Source: Streptomyces hydrogenans (GTDB lineage: Bacteria; Actinomycetota; Actinomycetes; Streptomycetales; Streptomycetaceae). Taken from it: DNA of 64,000 nucleotides. Location: NCBI RefSeq assembly GCF_014656075.1, contig NZ_BNBS01000007.1, positions 20,729 to 84,728 of the forward strand. Reading direction: 5' to 3'. Every line of letters starts with the position of its first letter. The stretch's first letter is position 1. A program made the position numbers and the translations under genes. Shown here one piece after another: positions 33,996 through 41,781 of this stretch. Under the pieces are notes generated by a model, which was not told the DNA's origin, ran no database searches, and saw nothing but the letters and a program-made list of their open reading frames with translations.

Positions 33996-34904
33996 TCAGT
34001 CCGTGGCGATGGCGTCGAGCCGGCCCCGCAGGTACCGGTGGGACTCGATGCCGTGGATCGTCGTCCCGGGCGTGCACTCGTAGAAGTACACCAGCGACAT
34101 CAGCTCCTCCCCGGGTGCGTCGGCGGGCGGCGGCAGCACCCGGTGCCGGCCCGAGCGCCACCGGCCTCCCGTCCAACTCGCCATCAGATCACCGATGTTG
34201 ACGGTGAAGGCGGCGGGGTCGTACGGCGCGTCCTGCCAGCCGCCGGCGTCCGTGAAGACCTGGAGCCCGCCCTTCCCCGCCTCCCGGTCGAGCACGGTGA
34301 CCGTGCCGAAGTCCGTGTGCGGGCCGATCCGGAACTGCCCGGGCTCCGGGACGCCCGTCCGCTCCCGCCCCGGGTACCAGTTGACGTTGAAGCCGAAGGT
34401 GGGGTGCCCGGTGTGCCGGGTGAAGAAGTCCCGCTCCTCGCCGAGCGCCACCCCGAGCAGGTCCAGCACCCGGTCCGACAGCGCCTTCATCCGCTCCAGG
34501 TACGCCTCCACCAGCGGCCGCAGCTCCGGCACCTCGGCGGGCCAGGTGTTGGGCAGGAACCACTCGGCGTCCACCGCCGGGTCCCCGGTCGGCTCCTCCG
34601 CCGCGAAGGACAGCGACTCCTTCAGGTCCGGCGGCGTCGCCGTCCCCTCCGCGTACCCGTTCGCCTCCGCGCCCGGCCCCAGCCAGCCGCGCCCGCCGAC
34701 CCGCACGGCGTACCGCTCCTTGGCGGCGGCGGGCAGGTGGAAGAAGGCGCGGGCCGCCGCGCGGATGTCCCCGCGCAGGCCGGGATCCACCCCGTGCCCG
34801 GTGACCAGCAGGAACCCGGCCTGGCGCAGGGCGCGGTCGACGGCGGGCAGCTGCGGGCCAGGGTCGCGGGCCAGGTCGATCGTGGGCAGGCTCGCTTCAC
34901 TCAT
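33996..34904 (-). CDS. Isopenicillin N synthase-family 2OG/Fe(II) oxygenase
   Basis: Non-haem iron oxygenase of 302 residues. It has the DIOX_N start (LPTIDLARDPG, FLLVTGHGVD). The iron ligands are His and Asp in IGPHTDFGTVTVLD and the distal His in SGRHRVLPPP. The 2-oxoglutarate-binding Arg-x-Ser motif is not seen where expected: the strand after the distal His reads EELMSLVYFYE, with Leu in the Arg place. The start overlaps the upstream cytosine deaminase gene by 8 bp. Fungal thymine 7-hydroxylase belongs to this family, so a pyrimidine-linked role is possible. Confidence 0.87.
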   Translation of the reverse strand: MSEASLPTIDLARDPGPQLPAVDRALRQAGFLLVTGHGVDPGLRGDIRAAARAFFHLPAAAKERYAVRVGGRGWLGPGAEANGYAEGTATPPDLKESLSFAAEEPTGDPAVDAEWFLPNTWPAEVPELRPLVEAYLERMKALSDRVLDLLGVALGEERDFFTRHTGHPTFGFNVNWYPGRERTGVPEPGQFRIGPHTDFGTVTVLDREAGKGGLQVFTDAGGWQDAPYDPAAFTVNIGDLMASWTGGRWRSGRHRVLPPPADAPGEELMSLVYFYECTPGTTIHGIESHRYLRGRLDAIATD

Positions 34905-35361
34905 CGCCGATGTCCTCGTTCCACAGGGCCGGGTGGGCGTCGATGAACTCCCGCATCAGCGCGGCGCATTCGGGGTCGTCCAGCACGACCACCTCGACGC
35001 CGTGCTCCGCCAGCCAGTCGTGCCCGCCGTGGAAGGTCCGGGCCTCCCCGACGACCACCCGCGAGATCCCGAACTGCCGCACCAGGCCGGAGCAGTACCA
35101 GCACGGCGACAGCGTCGTCACCATCGTCGTCCCCCGGTACGAGCGCTGCCGACCGGCGTCCCGGAACGCGGCGGTCTCCGCGTGCGTCGCCGGGTCCCCG
35201 TCCTGCACCCGCCGGTTCCGCCCCCGCCCGAGCGGCGTCCCGTCGGCCCCGTAGAGCGCGGCCCCGATGGGGATCCCGCCCTCCCGGAGCCCGGCCCGCG
35301 CCTCGTCGAGCGCGGTGCGGAGCCATCGGCGCGCCTGTTCGTGGTCCAGGGGGGAGTTCAT
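34897..35361 (-). CDS. Cytosine deaminase, yeast Fcy1-like
   Basis: Zinc hydrolase of 154 residues in the CDA/tRNA-deaminase fold. The zinc and proton-shuttle motifs are THAETAAF (HAE) and LSPCWYCSG (PCxxC). The end, MREFIDAHPALWNEDIGDE, and the segment VVVGEARTF closely resemble yeast cytosine deaminase Fcy1, which makes uracil from cytosine. This resemblance is from memory. It is encoded 31 bases after the GntR gene and overlaps the oxygenase gene, so the three likely form an operon. Confidence 0.85.
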   Translation of the reverse strand: MNSPLDHEQARRWLRTALDEARAGLREGGIPIGAALYGADGTPLGRGRNRRVQDGDPATHAETAAFRDAGRQRSYRGTTMVTTLSPCWYCSGLVRQFGISRVVVGEARTFHGGHDWLAEHGVEVVVLDDPECAALMREFIDAHPALWNEDIGDE

Positions 35362-35392
35362 GCGGGGAGCCTTCCCCGGCGGGCGGGGAGGA

Positions 35393-35677
35393 TCACGCCC
35401 GGTGCGGGGCGATCTCCTCCGGGAGGGGGTCGACGACGAAGGTGCCCTTGCCGTGGACGGTGAGGATCAAGCCGCGCTCGCGCAGGACTCCGGCCGCGCG
35501 GCGGACCGTGAGGTAGGCGACCCCGTACTCCGTGGCCAGGTCCCGCTCGGCGGGCAGCCGGGCGCCCGCGACGAGTTCGCCGGCGGCGATCCGGGCGGCG
35601 ATGTGGTCGGCCACCGCGACGTAGACCAGCTGGGGTCCCTGCGGGTTGAACTCGGGGATCGGGCTGTTTTCGGTCAC
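35393..35677 (-). CDS. Short GntR-type regulator, HTH domain only
   Basis: A protein of 94 residues that is nearly all winged helix: VYVAVADHIAARIAAGELV, LPAERDLATEYGVAYLTVRRA and GLILTVHGKGTFVV. No ligand-binding domain follows, as in the small GntR proteins of streptomycete integrative elements. GTG 35677 has no strong ribosome site. It is divergent from two small genes and upstream of the deaminase and oxygenase genes, so it could control either side. An operator-like repeat lies between the divergent genes. Confidence 0.87.
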   Translation of the reverse strand: MTENSPIPEFNPQGPQLVYVAVADHIAARIAAGELVAGARLPAERDLATEYGVAYLTVRRAAGVLRERGLILTVHGKGTFVVDPLPEEIAPHRA

Positions 35678-35718
35678 ACGACCAACGTAAGCATCGAAGA
35701 CCTGTGCGAACCATCGAT

Positions 35719-35750
35719 GAGCTATGCAGAGCTATACATGGCTTATAGCC
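35719..35750. promoter_or_regulatory. Operator-like repeat near the GntR gene
   Basis: GAGCTATGCA (35719-35728) is followed at once by GAGCTATACA (35729-35738), then the imperfect palindrome GGCTTATAGCC (35740-35750). It is an A/T-rich patch in GC-rich DNA and a natural GntR target. Confidence 0.45.
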
Positions 35751-35766
35751 TTGGAGGACACGAAAA

Positions 35767-35796
35767 CCCCGGCGACCGCTGCAACCGGCCCCGGGG
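35767..35796 (+). promoter_or_regulatory. Leader hairpin before the small membrane gene
   Basis: CCCCGG (35767-35772) pairs with CCGGGG (35791-35796). It sits in a leader with AAAACCCC before and CATGGCC after. From memory, very similar hairpin leaders precede small genes of streptomycete integrative elements. Confidence 0.4.
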
Positions 35797-35828
35797 CATG
35801 GCCACCAACTACCAACGGAGTTGATGAC

Positions 35829-35987
35829 GTGCAGAACCTTATCGCGCACGCCCTGATCCCCTTCCTGCCTCTGCTCCTCCTCCTGCTCGTGCCGGCGGCG
35901 CCACGGCGTCGGCGGTGGACGTTGTGGCTGGCCACGGTCGGGATCGACGTCGACCGGCGGAACATCCACGCCGGGGTCGCCCGATGA
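35829..35987 (+). CDS. Very small membrane protein
   Basis: A protein of 52 residues with one strongly hydrophobic helix (LIAHALIPFLPLLLLLLVPA), an Arg-rich stop (APRRRRWTLWL), and a C-terminus ending NIHAGVAR. GTG 35829 is chosen because GGAG lies 8 bases upstream; longer in-frame starts lack one. Its stop overlaps the next gene in ATGA. I do not recognise a family. Confidence 0.6.
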   Translation: MQNLIAHALIPFLPLLLLLLVPAAPRRRRWTLWLATVGIDVDRRNIHAGVAR

Positions 35988-36319
35988 GCCGCTGCGGGGC
36001 CCGGCGCTCCGTGTACGCCGTCGCGGAGGCGGTCCGGCCGGTGTGGGGCGGCTCGGTCTGCGTGCTCGCCGTCGGGCACGACGGGCTGCACCGCGACCGC
36101 GCGGGTGACGGCTGGTGGGTGACCCCGGAGATCGCCGACGCGGTGAGCGCGACCCTGCTGACCCGCGCCCTCGTGCCGGAACCCGAGCCGGAGCCCGAGT
36201 TCCGCTCACCGCGCTGTGTCATCGGCCGCCACGCCCGCTGCCGCGACCACGCGCCCCGCGACAGCGGCGTACCGGGGGTGCGGTACCTGGTGTGCGGGTG
36301 CCCGTGCCACGGGGGGTGA
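35984..36319 (+). CDS. Cys/His-rich small protein, unknown
   Basis: A protein of 111 residues. The N-terminal half reads MSRCGARRSVYAVAEAVRPV and the C-terminus has a cluster of Cys and His (SPRCVIGRHARCRDHAPRD and YLVCGCPCHGG). This may bind a metal. It is coupled by ATGA overlap to the small membrane gene. The pair is divergent from GntR. No known function; similar small genes are common in mobile-element cargo of streptomycetes (inference). Confidence 0.6.
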   Translation: MSRCGARRSVYAVAEAVRPVWGGSVCVLAVGHDGLHRDRAGDGWWVTPEIADAVSATLLTRALVPEPEPEPEFRSPRCVIGRHARCRDHAPRDSGVPGVRYLVCGCPCHGG

Positions 36320-36328
36320 CGGCGCGGC

Positions 36329-36949
36329 CTACGCCACCGCGCCCGCCTTCTCCTCGTGCGGGAACAGGGCGAGGGGGGTGGACTCGTCGAAGAAGGTCCT
36401 GGCCCGGGTGAGGGCCCGTTCGTCGGCGTGGATGCGGCCGGGGCGGTTGGCGGTGCCCAGGAGGACGCCGCCGAAGTGCATGCGGAGGTAGGCGGCCGAG
36501 TGGTGGAGGGTGGTCGTGAGGCCGTCGGCGACCTCGTGCTCGTCGTGGCCCAGGGCCGTGACGCCCCACAGGGTGCCGCCCGCCATGCGCTCCTTGAAGT
36601 CGGAGTGCGGGGCGTTCAGCCAGCCGGACCAGTGGTCGAGGTAGCGCTTGGTCTGGGCGGAGACGCTGTACCAGTACAGGGGCGAGACGACGACGAGGTC
36701 GGTCGCCTCCAGCGTCGCCTCGCGCAGCAGCTCCTCGTCCTTCCCGGGCTCCCGGTCGCCGGTGTCGTGGCGGCCGTCCCGGAAGTCGGGGAGGTCCAGC
36801 TCGTTCAGGTCGATCCAGCGGCGCGGCACGCCGGCGGGGAGGTGGGCGGCGGCCTCGCGGGCCAGGATCTCGGAGTTGCCTCCGGGGCGGGAGCTGCCGA
36901 GGACGAAGAGGAACGAGCGGGCCGGTCCGGTGGTCGTGTCGAGCGGCAT
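36329..36949 (-). CDS. NADPH-dependent FMN reductase/flavodoxin-fold oxidoreductase
   Basis: Flavoprotein of 206 residues. The FMN phosphate loop is LGSSRPGGNSEILA and the second flavin loop is VVVSPLYWYSVSAQTKRYLD (residues near 95), the standard NAD(P)H:quinone or azo reductase layout of the FMN_red family. Start ATG 36949 has AGGAG upstream. It is divergent from an EamA gene and convergent with the Cys/His-rich gene. It likely reduces quinones or other small electrophiles; the substrate is unknown. Confidence 0.9.
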   Translation of the reverse strand: MPLDTTTGPARSFLFVLGSSRPGGNSEILAREAAAHLPAGVPRRWIDLNELDLPDFRDGRHDTGDREPGKDEELLREATLEATDLVVVSPLYWYSVSAQTKRYLDHWSGWLNAPHSDFKERMAGGTLWGVTALGHDEHEVADGLTTTLHHSAAYLRMHFGGVLLGTANRPGRIHADERALTRARTFFDESTPLALFPHEEKAGAVA

Positions 36950-37100
36950 GGGGGCTCCTGGTTCGTGGGTGCGCGGGCGGGCCTTTCCCGGGCAACTAGC
37001 CCTCGCTCGCGGGTATTCCGCTCCAGCGGATCGTTTGTGCCGATGGGCCCCATCGGAAGGACGCCCCAGTGGCCCGTGGACCCCCCGCCGCCCCCGCTCG

Positions 37101-37106
37101 TAGCGT
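37101..37106 (+). promoter_or_regulatory. -10 box, leaderless EamA promoter
   Basis: TAGCGT ends 7 bases before ATG 37114 with no ribosome site between. Confidence 0.45.
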
Positions 37107-37113
37107 CGTCGGC

Positions 37114-38034
37114 ATGAGAAACGAGACCCGCGGAACCCTTGAACTGACCCTCGCCATGGTGCTGTCGGGCACGCTGGGCGTCTTCGTCGTCGAGTCGGGC
37201 GCCTCACCCTTCGAGGTGGTGTTCTTCCGGTGCCTCTTCGGGGCCGTCGCGCTCGGCCTCTACAGCCTGGCGCGGGGCTACTTCACCGGGCACGGCTTCA
37301 CCGCCCGGTCGTTCGGCCTCGCCCTCCTCGGCGGCGTCTTCATCGTCTTCAACTGGGTCTTCCTCTTCGAGGCGTACGCGGCCACCTCGATCTCGCTCGC
37401 CACCGTCGTCTACCACACCCAGCCGTTCTTCCTGGTGCTGCTCAGCGCGCTCCTCCTGCGGGAGCGGATCCCGGCCGGGAAGCTGGGCTGGCTCGCGGTC
37501 GCCTTCGCCGGGCTGGTGCTGGTCTCCGGGGTGCGGCCGGGCGACACCGGTTCCCTGAAGGGGCTCGGGTACGCGCTGGCCGCCGCCGTGCTGTACGCCC
37601 TCGCCACCTTCGTGACCAAGAGGATCACCGGCGTACGGCCCCATCTGATCGCCCTCGTGCAGGTGACCGCCGGCGTCCCGCTGCTGCTGCCCTTCGCCGA
37701 CCTCGGCGCGGTCTCCGGGCTGGGCGCCGGGTGGGCGTGGCTGGCCGGGCTGGGGATCATCCACACCGGGCTGATGTACGTCCTCATGTACGCGGCCTAC
37801 GCCAAGCTGCCCACCCCGAAGATCGCCGTGCTCGCCTTCACCTACCCGGCGGTCGCGATGGTCGTCGACTGGGCGGTGTACGGCCACCACATCGGGCTCG
37901 TGCAGGCGCTCGGCGTCCCGCTGATCGTCCTCGCCAGCCTCAAGGTCACTCTCGGGCGAGCCGCCGCGCCTGCTCCACGAACAGCCGCACGTGCGCCGGA
38001 AGCCGCTTCCCCCGCCGCCACGCGAGCTGCGTGA
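37114..38034 (+). CDS. EamA/DMT-family exporter
   Basis: Ten-helix drug/metabolite exporter of 306 residues made of two EamA repeats (first ends near GLVLVSGVRPGD; second starts GLGYALAAAVLYALATFV). Typical phrases include VYHTQPFFLVLLSALLLRERI and MYAAYAKLPTPKIAVLAFTYP. A C-terminal Ala/Pro-rich tail (RAAAPAPRTAARAPEAA) follows the last helix. That tail is encoded in an 89-base overlap with the convergent LysR gene. The substrate is unknown; amino acid or metabolite efflux is usual for the family. Confidence 0.9.
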   Translation: MRNETRGTLELTLAMVLSGTLGVFVVESGASPFEVVFFRCLFGAVALGLYSLARGYFTGHGFTARSFGLALLGGVFIVFNWVFLFEAYAATSISLATVVYHTQPFFLVLLSALLLRERIPAGKLGWLAVAFAGLVLVSGVRPGDTGSLKGLGYALAAAVLYALATFVTKRITGVRPHLIALVQVTAGVPLLLPFADLGAVSGLGAGWAWLAGLGIIHTGLMYVLMYAAYAKLPTPKIAVLAFTYPAVAMVVDWAVYGHHIGLVQALGVPLIVLASLKVTLGRAAAPAPRTAARAPEAASPAATRAA

Positions 38035-38845
38035 AGAGCGTGAACGGCGCCTCCCAGTCGAGCGCCACCAGTGCCCCGGACGCCAGCTCCTCCTGGACGG
38101 CGATCCGGGGCAGCAGCGCGATCCCGAGCCCGGAGGCCACCGCCCGCTTGCTCGCCTCGATCGTGCCGAACTCCAGGAAGTCGGGGCCGGGGGCGGAGCC
38201 CGGGCCGCCGGCCGCCGCGCCCGCCAGTTCCGCCTCGAAGAGGTCGCGGTAGGCGCAGCCGGGCTCCGTGCCGATCAGTCCGCCGCCGGCGAGGTCGGCG
38301 GTGACCAGGCCCTCGCGGCCCGCGAGGGGGTGGCCGGGGGAGGCGATCAGGGCCAGCGGCTCGGGCGCCAGGACCTCCGACTCCAGGCCCTCGTGCTCGG
38401 TCCCGGCCTCCATGAGGAAACCGAGGTCGTACGTGCCCTGCCGGAGCGCCTGCCGGGTCGCGTCGCCGAGGGTGGGGCGCAGGGCGAGCCGGACGGCCGG
38501 GTGGCGGTGGTGGACGTACTCCAGGAGCGGCGGGAGCCGGTAGGTGGTGAGGGACTCCATCGTCCCGATGGTGATCGTCCCGGCGGGCTCCCCGGCGGCC
38601 ACCGCCGCCCGGGCCTCCTCGGCCAGCTCGGCCATGCGGCGCGCGTACGGCAGCAGCCGCTCGCCGGCCTCGGTGAGCCGGATGCGGCCGCCCAGCCGCT
38701 CGAACAGCTCGGTGCCGAGCGAGGTCTCCAGGGTGCGGATCTGGCCGGTGACGCTGGACTGGGCGTAGCCCAGCTCGGCGGCGGCGCGGGTGAAGGAGAG
38801 AACTTCGGCGACCTTCTCGAAGGTGGCGAGGAGCCGCAGCTCCAT
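37946..38845 (-). CDS. LysR-family transcriptional regulator
   Basis: Regulator of 299 residues. The helix-turn-helix opens MELRLLATFEKVAEVLSFTR and continues AAAELGYAQSSVTGQIRTLE. The co-inducer domain has TITIGTMESLTTYRLPPLL and GLGIALLPRIAVQEEL, all standard for the family. Start ATG 38845. Its gene tail runs through the stop region of the convergent EamA gene, so the two mRNAs are antisense over 89 bases. The EamA exporter is a possible target although they are not divergent. Confidence 0.92.
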   Translation of the reverse strand: MELRLLATFEKVAEVLSFTRAAAELGYAQSSVTGQIRTLETSLGTELFERLGGRIRLTEAGERLLPYARRMAELAEEARAAVAAGEPAGTITIGTMESLTTYRLPPLLEYVHHRHPAVRLALRPTLGDATRQALRQGTYDLGFLMEAGTEHEGLESEVLAPEPLALIASPGHPLAGREGLVTADLAGGGLIGTEPGCAYRDLFEAELAGAAAGGPGSAPGPDFLEFGTIEASKRAVASGLGIALLPRIAVQEELASGALVALDWEAPFTLFTQLAWRRGKRLPAHVRLFVEQARRLARE

Positions 38846-38928
38846 CAGGGTTCCTTCCCGGGGACGAGTGAGGGGCGGGGAGGGAGGGGCGCCTCGGGCG
38901 TCCTCTCCCGGCGGCGGCCGGTGCCGCC

Positions 38929-39300
38929 TCAGGCGTCCTTCTCCTCGCCGCCCTCTTCGCGGCGCCTCATCTCGTCCTCGCGGCGGCGGAGGTCCGCCTC
39001 CCAGTCCTTGAGGAGGGCCTCGTCGTCGGGCTCCTCCTTCCCGAGCGACTTCAGGAACTCGGGGTTGTCGTCCGGGGCCACCCAGCCGCCGCGCCCGGCC
39101 CGGCCGCCCCGGGCGGCGGCGCGCCGGGTCTTGCCGGCGAAGAGCCACACGATCGGTCCGACGATCCAGAACAGCAGGATGATGATCACCCAGACCACCT
39201 TGGGCAGGTGCTTGACCTCGTCCTCGGGGGTGTTCAGACAGTCGATGAAGGCATAGATCGTCAGCGCCAGCGGCAGGATGAACATCAAGGCCCTGAGCAT
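38929..39300 (-). CDS. PLDc_N-domain membrane protein
   Basis: A protein of 123 residues with the two-helix PLDc_N domain: LRALMFILPLALTIYAFIDC and VVWVIIILLFWIVGPIVWLF, with the intervening TPEDEVKHLPK. An Arg-rich segment follows, then an acidic/basic helical tail (DWEADLRRREDEMRRREEGG) likely to form a coiled coil. No phospholipase domain is present. Such stand-alone proteins are common in actinobacteria and their role is unknown. Divergent from the ubiD-like gene. Confidence 0.88.
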   Translation of the reverse strand: MLRALMFILPLALTIYAFIDCLNTPEDEVKHLPKVVWVIIILLFWIVGPIVWLFAGKTRRAAARGGRAGRGGWVAPDDNPEFLKSLGKEEPDDEALLKDWEADLRRREDEMRRREEGGEEKDA

Positions 39301-39377
39301 GTGGTGCGGCCCCCTGGAAGCGGTGGCGGGGGCGCGTCGAGTCGGCCCCGGTGACAAGTCCAGCGTAGCCGGTGACC

Positions 39378-39383
39378 GATACT
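39378..39383 (+). promoter_or_regulatory. -10 box before ubiD-like gene
   Basis: GATACT ends 7 bases before ATG 39391. It is a weaker fit to TANNNT than its peers, but a leaderless start is likely as no ribosome site is seen. Confidence 0.4.
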
Positions 39384-39390
39384 TGCCCGT

Positions 39391-40842
39391 ATGGCTTACG
39401 ACGATCTCCGCTCGCTGCTCAGGGCGCTGGAGCGCGAAGGCGACCTCAAGCGCATCAAGGCCGAAGTCGATCCGTACCTGGAGGTCGGGGAGATCGTCGA
39501 CCGGGTGAACAAGGCGGGAGGGCCCGCGCTCCTCTTCGAGAACGTGAAGGGCTCCTCCATGCCCCTCGCGATGAACGTGTTCGGCACGGACCGCCGGCTC
39601 CTCAAGGCCCTCGGCCTGAAGTCGTACGAGGAGATCAGCGAGAAGATCGGCGGGCTGCTCAAGCCCGAGCTGCCGCACGGCTTCGTCGGCGTCCGGGAGG
39701 CCTTCGGCAAGCTGGGCTCGATGGTCCACGTGCCGCCGAAGAAGGTGAAGGACGCCCCCGTGCAGGAGGTGGTCCTGACCGGCGACGACGTCGACCTCGA
39801 CCTGCTGCCCGCGCTCTTCACCTGGCCCAAGGACGGCGGCTCCTTCTTCAACCTGGGCCTCACCCACACCAAGCACCCGGAGACCGGCGTGCGGAACCTG
39901 GGGCTGTACCGGCTCCAGCGGCACGACAAGCGCACCATCGGCATGCACTGGCAGATCCACAAGGACAGCCGGAACCACTACGCGGTCGCCGCCGAGCGCG
40001 GCGAGCGGCTGCCGGTCGCGATCGCCTTCGGCTGCCCGCCGGCCGTGACGTACGCCTCCACCGCGCCGCTGCCGGGCGACATCGACGAGTACCTCTTCGC
40101 CGGCTTCGTGCAGGGCAAGCGGATCGAGATGGTCGACTGCAAGACCGTGCCGCTCCAGGTCCCGGCGCAGGCCGAGGTCGTCGTCGAGGGCTGGCTGGAG
40201 CCGGGCGAGATGCTCCCGGAGGGTCCCTTCGGCGACCACACCGGCTTCTACACCCCGCAGGAACCGTTCCCCGCGCTGAAGATCGACTGCATCACCATGC
40301 GGAAGCGCCCGCTGCTCCAGTCGATCGTCGTCGGCCGGCCGCCGACGGAGGACGGGCCGCTGGGGCGGGCGACGGAGCGCTTCTTCCTGCCGCTGCTCAA
40401 GATCATCGTGCCGGACATCGTCGACTACCACCTGCCGGAGTCGGGCGGCTTCCACAACTGCGCGATCGTCTCGATCGACAAGAAGTACCCGAAGCACGCG
40501 CAGAAGGTCATGCACGCCATCTGGGGCGCCCACATGATGTCGCTGACCAAGCTGATCATCGTGGTCGACAAGGACTGCGACGTGCACGACCTGCACGAGG
40601 TGTCCTGGCGGGCCCTCGGCAACACCGACTACGCCCGCGACCTGACGGTCGTCGAGGGCCCCGTCGACCACCTCGACCACGCCTCCTACCAGCAGTTCTG
40701 GGGCGGCAAGGCGGGCATCGACGCCACGAAGAAGCTGCCGGAGGAGGGCTACACCCGGGACGGTGGCTGGCCGGACATGGTGGAGTCGGACCCGGCGACG
40801 GCGGCGAAGGTCGACCGCCGCTGGAAGGAGTACGGGCTGTGA
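39391..40842 (+). CDS. mqnL: UbiD-family menaquinone biosynthesis decarboxylase
   Basis: Prenylated-FMN-dependent decarboxylase of 483 residues. It should act on the prenylated 1,4-dihydroxy-6-naphthoate intermediate late in the futalosine route. Seen are the N-terminal LRALEREGDLKRIKAEVDP, the prFMN/Mn region NLGLYRLQRHDKRTIGMHWQ, and the catalytic loop EGPFGDHTGFYTP with the E-x-x-x-D-H-T signature. It is in tandem with the UbiA-like gene (start shares one base with this stop). Its cofactor maker UbiX is encoded about 16 kb away here. Confidence 0.92.
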   Translation: MAYDDLRSLLRALEREGDLKRIKAEVDPYLEVGEIVDRVNKAGGPALLFENVKGSSMPLAMNVFGTDRRLLKALGLKSYEEISEKIGGLLKPELPHGFVGVREAFGKLGSMVHVPPKKVKDAPVQEVVLTGDDVDLDLLPALFTWPKDGGSFFNLGLTHTKHPETGVRNLGLYRLQRHDKRTIGMHWQIHKDSRNHYAVAAERGERLPVAIAFGCPPAVTYASTAPLPGDIDEYLFAGFVQGKRIEMVDCKTVPLQVPAQAEVVVEGWLEPGEMLPEGPFGDHTGFYTPQEPFPALKIDCITMRKRPLLQSIVVGRPPTEDGPLGRATERFFLPLLKIIVPDIVDYHLPESGGFHNCAIVSIDKKYPKHAQKVMHAIWGAHMMSLTKLIIVVDKDCDVHDLHEVSWRALGNTDYARDLTVVEGPVDHLDHASYQQFWGGKAGIDATKKLPEEGYTRDGGWPDMVESDPATAAKVDRRWKEYGL

Positions 40843-41744
40843 TGACCACGGCCGCGGTCCCCGGCGCCGAGCCGGGCCGTACGAAGGCGTTCCTGCGGCT
40901 CGTGATGATCGAGCACTCGGTCTTCGCGCTGCCCTTCGCCTACATCGCCTCGCTCACCGCGATGTTCCAGCTGGACCGGGAGATCCACTGGTGGACGCTG
41001 TTCCTGGTGACCGTGTGCATGGTGGGGCTGCGGACCTTCGCGATGGCCTGCAACCGGATCATCGACCGGGAGATCGACGCCCGTAACCCGCGCACCGCCA
41101 ACCGGGAGCTGGTCACCGGCGCGGTGTCGGTGCGGTCGGCGTGGACCGGGGCCGGGATCGCGGTCGTCGTCTTCCTCGGGGCGGCCGCGCTGTTGAACCC
41201 GCTGTGCCTGGCGCTGGCGCCGCTCGCCGTCATCCCGATGGTGGTGTACCCGTACGGCAAGCGGTTCACGAACTTCCCGCACGCCATCCTCGGCCTCGCC
41301 CAGGCCATAGGGCCGATCGGGGCCTGGCTCGCGGTCACCGGCGAGTGGTCCTGGGACGCGGTGATCCTGGGCCTCGCGGTCGGCGTCTGGATCGGCGGCT
41401 TCGACCTGATCTTCGCCTGCCAGGACGTGCAGGCCGACCGGGCGCACGGCGTCATGTCGGTGCCGGCCCGCTTCGGCATCCCGGCGGCGCTGTGGGGCGC
41501 CCGCGCCTCCGCCGTCGTCACCACCGGGCTGCTCGTCTGGTACGCGCTGGCCACGGACGCGGGCATCTTCTTCTGGGTCGGCCTGGTGATCGTCGCGGCG
41601 GCCTTCTGCTACGAGCACTCGATCGTGAAGCCGCACGACCTGTCGCGGCTCAACCGGGCCTTCTTCACCACGAACGGCTTCATCGGGATCTCGCTCTTCC
41701 TCTGCGCCCTGCTCGACCTGCTGGTCCGGGGCCTGTCGCTCTGA
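40842..41744 (+). CDS. mqnP: UbiA-family prenyltransferase for menaquinone
   Basis: Integral membrane prenyltransferase of 300 residues that attaches the polyprenyl tail to the naphthoate acceptor. The two Asp-rich metal motifs are ACNRIIDREIDARNPRTANR and CQDVQADRAHGVMSVPAR. About eight helices are visible. Start ATG 40842 shares its first base with the mqnL stop; GTG 40839 is an alternative. The 1,4-dihydroxy-6-naphthoate prenyltransferase assignment follows from being joined to the UbiD-like gene and near mqnE. Confidence 0.9.
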   Translation: MTTAAVPGAEPGRTKAFLRLVMIEHSVFALPFAYIASLTAMFQLDREIHWWTLFLVTVCMVGLRTFAMACNRIIDREIDARNPRTANRELVTGAVSVRSAWTGAGIAVVVFLGAAALLNPLCLALAPLAVIPMVVYPYGKRFTNFPHAILGLAQAIGPIGAWLAVTGEWSWDAVILGLAVGVWIGGFDLIFACQDVQADRAHGVMSVPARFGIPAALWGARASAVVTTGLLVWYALATDAGIFFWVGLVIVAAAFCYEHSIVKPHDLSRLNRAFFTTNGFIGISLFLCALLDLLVRGLSL

Positions 41745-41759
41745 ACCCGTCCGTCCCCG

Positions 41760-41781
41760 CCCGGCCCCCTCAGGGGCCGGG
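41760..41781. terminator. Bidirectional terminator at the mqnP/tetR junction
   Basis: CCCGGCCCC (41760-41768) pairs with GGGGCCGGG (41773-41781). The 4-base loop CTCA contains three of the bases of the convergent tetR stop codon (41770-41772). Confidence 0.75.
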
